From JANOQP01 sp044227705 (GTDB taxonomy: Bacteria; Bacteroidota; Bacteroidia; Chitinophagales; Saprospiraceae), in assembly GCA_044227705.1 (NCBI GenBank), contig JBGAWE010000248.1, forward strand, positions 1-6,298: DNA of 6,298 bases. Reading direction: 5' to 3'. The position numbers were made by a program, and so were the translations under genes. Numbering within the stretch: the first letter of the stretch is position 1; the number at the start of each line of letters is the position of its first letter. Below the pieces are notes generated by a model. The model was not told where the DNA came from, ran no database searches, and worked only from the letters and a program-made list of their open reading frames with translations. Shown here piece after piece: positions 4,687-6,298 of the stretch.

Positions 4687-6298
4687 ATGTCGAACATCAT
4701 CAACTCAAAGCTCAAAGCCACGAAGGCCGAGGTCGAGGAGCTTTTCAAGGACCTCCACGAGCTGGCTTCCGAAATAGGCCACCGAGACCTAACGCAGACC
4801 ATCGGCGAGCTGCGCAACCGGCTGGGCGAGCCGTTCATGTTCGTCGTCTGCGGCGAAGTGAAGGCGGGCAAAAGCTCGTTCATCAACGCCCTGCTCGACG
4901 CGGGCCGCGAGCTGTGCAAGGTCGCGCCGCAGCCGATGACGGACACCATCCAACAAATCGTCTGGGGGGAAAAGGACGAGGTCGTCAGCATAAACCCCTT
5001 TTTGAAAAGGGTCTCGGCGCCGGTCGAGATTCTGAAAGAGATTGCCATCGTCGACACGCCGGGCACCAACAGCATCATCGAGGGCCATCAAGAGGTGACG
5101 GAGCGGTTCGTCCCGGCGAGCGACCTCGTTATTTTCGTCTTCGAGTGCAAGAACCCGTACCACAAATCGGCGTGGGACTTTTTCGACTTCATCCACGCCG
5201 AGTGGCGGAAGAAGGTCGTCTTCATCCTCCAGCAAAAAGACCTGATGAGCGTGGCCGACCTCGCCGTCAACGAGGCCGGGCTTCGGCAATACGCCGAGAA
5301 AAAGGGAGTCGAAAACCCCGTCATCTTTTCGGTTTCAGCCAAAAACGAACTCGAGGGGAGGTACGACGAAAGCGGCTTCTCGGCCATGCGCGACTTCATC
5401 CGCACCCACGTCACCGGCGGGCGGGCGGCCTCGCTCAAATTGCGCAACAACATCGCCCTCTCCCTCCAGCTCCTCGACCGCATTGAGGCCGACCTCTCGA
5501 CCCGCGCCGAGCAGTACCGGACTGACCTCGCCTTCCAAAAAGACGTGCGCGAAACGCTTGACAATCAGGAGGTTAAGTCGAATTACCAAGCCCGCGTTTT
5601 GATTGAAAACATCCTCGCCGGCTACGACAAAATCACCCGGCGGGCGGGCGACGAGCTCGAATCGGGCATCAGTTTCTTCGGCCTTTTGCGCCGCTCGATT
5701 GCCGGGATTTTTGGGAAATCGGCCTCGCTGAAAGAATGGCTTGACGGGCTGGCGAAGAATTTGGAGACAAACCTGAACGCCGAGTTGAAAGCCAAGCTCT
5801 CCGACGGCGTCGTGGATTTGAGCGACTCGGTGCAGCAGATGGCGAAGATGATCGACCTGAAAATCCGGGCCTCGAAGTCGGTCGCCGTGCCGGACACGTT
5901 CATTTTCACCGAGATTTCGGAGAAGCGAGCGGCAGTTTTGAAAGACTTGCAAGAGGACTTCGCCCGCTTCATGTCGCGCTCGGAGAGCTTCACCGACGAC
6001 CGGCTCTTTTCGGAGAACATGACCGTCTCGCCCAACATCGCGGCGGGCGGCGGCATGGCCGTCATCGGGGCCATCCTCACGGCGGTCACGCACGTCACCG
6101 CGCTCGACATCACGGGCGGCGTCTTGACGGGGGTCGGCCTCCTTTTCGCCGGGGTCACGGCCGGTTTCCAACGCAAGAAAATAGTCGACGGCTATCAGGC
6201 CGCCATCGCCGAGGGTCGGCAAAAGATGGAGAGGGCCTTGCAGACAAAGCTGTCCTCTTATGTCAAGGTGATAAAAGGCCGCATCGGCGAGAACTTCC
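4687..6298 (+). CDS. Bacterial dynamin-like GTPase, 3'-truncated by the window
   Basis: This is a large GTPase of the dynamin superfamily. Such proteins bind and remodel membranes in a GTP-dependent way; in bacteria the proposed roles include membrane repair, fission and fusion. There are 537 codons with no stop before the window ends. A helical N-terminal segment (about 1-48) precedes the G domain. G1 is GEVKAGKSS (56-64), the switch-I threonine is T85 or T87 in PMTDT, and G3 is DTPGTNS (123-129). The G4 position reads LQQKDLM (181-187), where N/T-K-x-D is usual. Coiled-coil-like helices follow over about 255-440. At about 451-473 and 475-494 two glycine-rich hydrophobic segments are separated by an aspartate and followed by QRKK. 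This is the expected place and form of a membrane-inserting paddle. ATG 4687 is the first start giving the family N-terminus. No Shine-Dalgarno is present and a clear plus-strand promoter was not found. Bacterial members often occur in pairs, so the next gene matters. Confidence 0.92.
   Translation, partial: MSNIINSKLKATKAEVEELFKDLHELASEIGHRDLTQTIGELRNRLGEPFMFVVCGEVKAGKSSFINALLDAGRELCKVAPQPMTDTIQQIVWGEKDEVVSINPFLKRVSAPVEILKEIAIVDTPGTNSIIEGHQEVTERFVPASDLVIFVFECKNPYHKSAWDFFDFIHAEWRKKVVFILQQKDLMSVADLAVNEAGLRQYAEKKGVENPVIFSVSAKNELEGRYDESGFSAMRDFIRTHVTGGRAASLKLRNNIALSLQLLDRIEADLSTRAEQYRTDLAFQKDVRETLDNQEVKSNYQARVLIENILAGYDKITRRAGDELESGISFFGLLRRSIAGIFGKSASLKEWLDGLAKNLETNLNAELKAKLSDGVVDLSDSVQQMAKMIDLKIRASKSVAVPDTFIFTEISEKRAAVLKDLQEDFARFMSRSESFTDDRLFSENMTVSPNIAAGGGMAVIGAILTAVTHVTALDITGGVLTGVGLLFAGVTAGFQRKKIVDGYQAAIAEGRQKMERALQTKLSSYVKVIKGRIGENF

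Noticed and set aside
4623..5486. A 287-codon plus-strand open frame, Arg/Pro/Gly-rich
   Set aside because: It is an out-of-frame reading of the dynamin-like gene with the basic, low-complexity composition typical of wrong frames in GC-rich DNA.
5335..6222. A 295-codon minus-strand open frame inside the dynamin-like gene
   Set aside because: It is a shadow frame; the plus strand carries P-loop, DTPG and membrane segments in a continuous frame of 537 codons.

Overview
The window looks like ordinary chromosomal DNA from a G+C-rich member of the Bacteroidota. Three things seen in the sequence support this. None of the seven gene starts has a Shine-Dalgarno sequence. Several leaders carry a box close to TAnnTTTG, the -7 element of Bacteroidota promoters. 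The gene families also fit: a fused B12-dependent acyl-CoA mutase, a DUF3467 protein, and a small secreted protein with a CarboxypepD_reg-like domain. Codons mostly end in G or C, which points to a high-GC lineage; genus cannot be told from this stretch.

Layout. Positions 1-594 (minus) hold the N-terminal third or less of an IcmF-type acyl-CoA mutase, cut by the window edge. About 500 bp follow with no convincing gene but with scraps that look like decayed coding sequence. The gene ffh (1097-2467, plus) encodes the signal recognition particle GTPase and ends at a strong intrinsic terminator (2493-2527). After another gap of about 315 bp come two small genes for exported proteins, 2844-3092 and 3126-3512. 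They are probably co-transcribed from a promoter near 2778 and end at a second strong terminator (3561-3588). Next is an acidic 155-aa protein of unknown function (3668-4135, plus). It converges on a minus-strand DUF3467 gene (4199-4519) across a 63-bp gap containing a 14-bp inverted repeat and a tandem 14-nt repeat. Divergent from the DUF3467 gene, a dynamin-like GTPase gene starts at 4687 and is still open at the end of the window.

How the genes relate. This is a set of mostly independent short transcription units rather than one pathway operon. Ffh delivers membrane and some exported proteins to the translocon. The two small secreted proteins form one unit and together resemble the N-terminal pieces of a SusC/TonB-dependent receptor: a CarboxypepD domain and V-T-V/I-x-A motifs, without plug or barrel. 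The DUF3467 and dynamin genes share a divergent promoter region with a palindrome overlapping the -33 element. I see no CRISPR array, transposon, tRNA, rRNA or toxin-antitoxin pair, and nothing that clearly amounts to a new multi-gene system. The best candidates for closer study are the secreted-protein pair and the dynamin/DUF3467 divergon.
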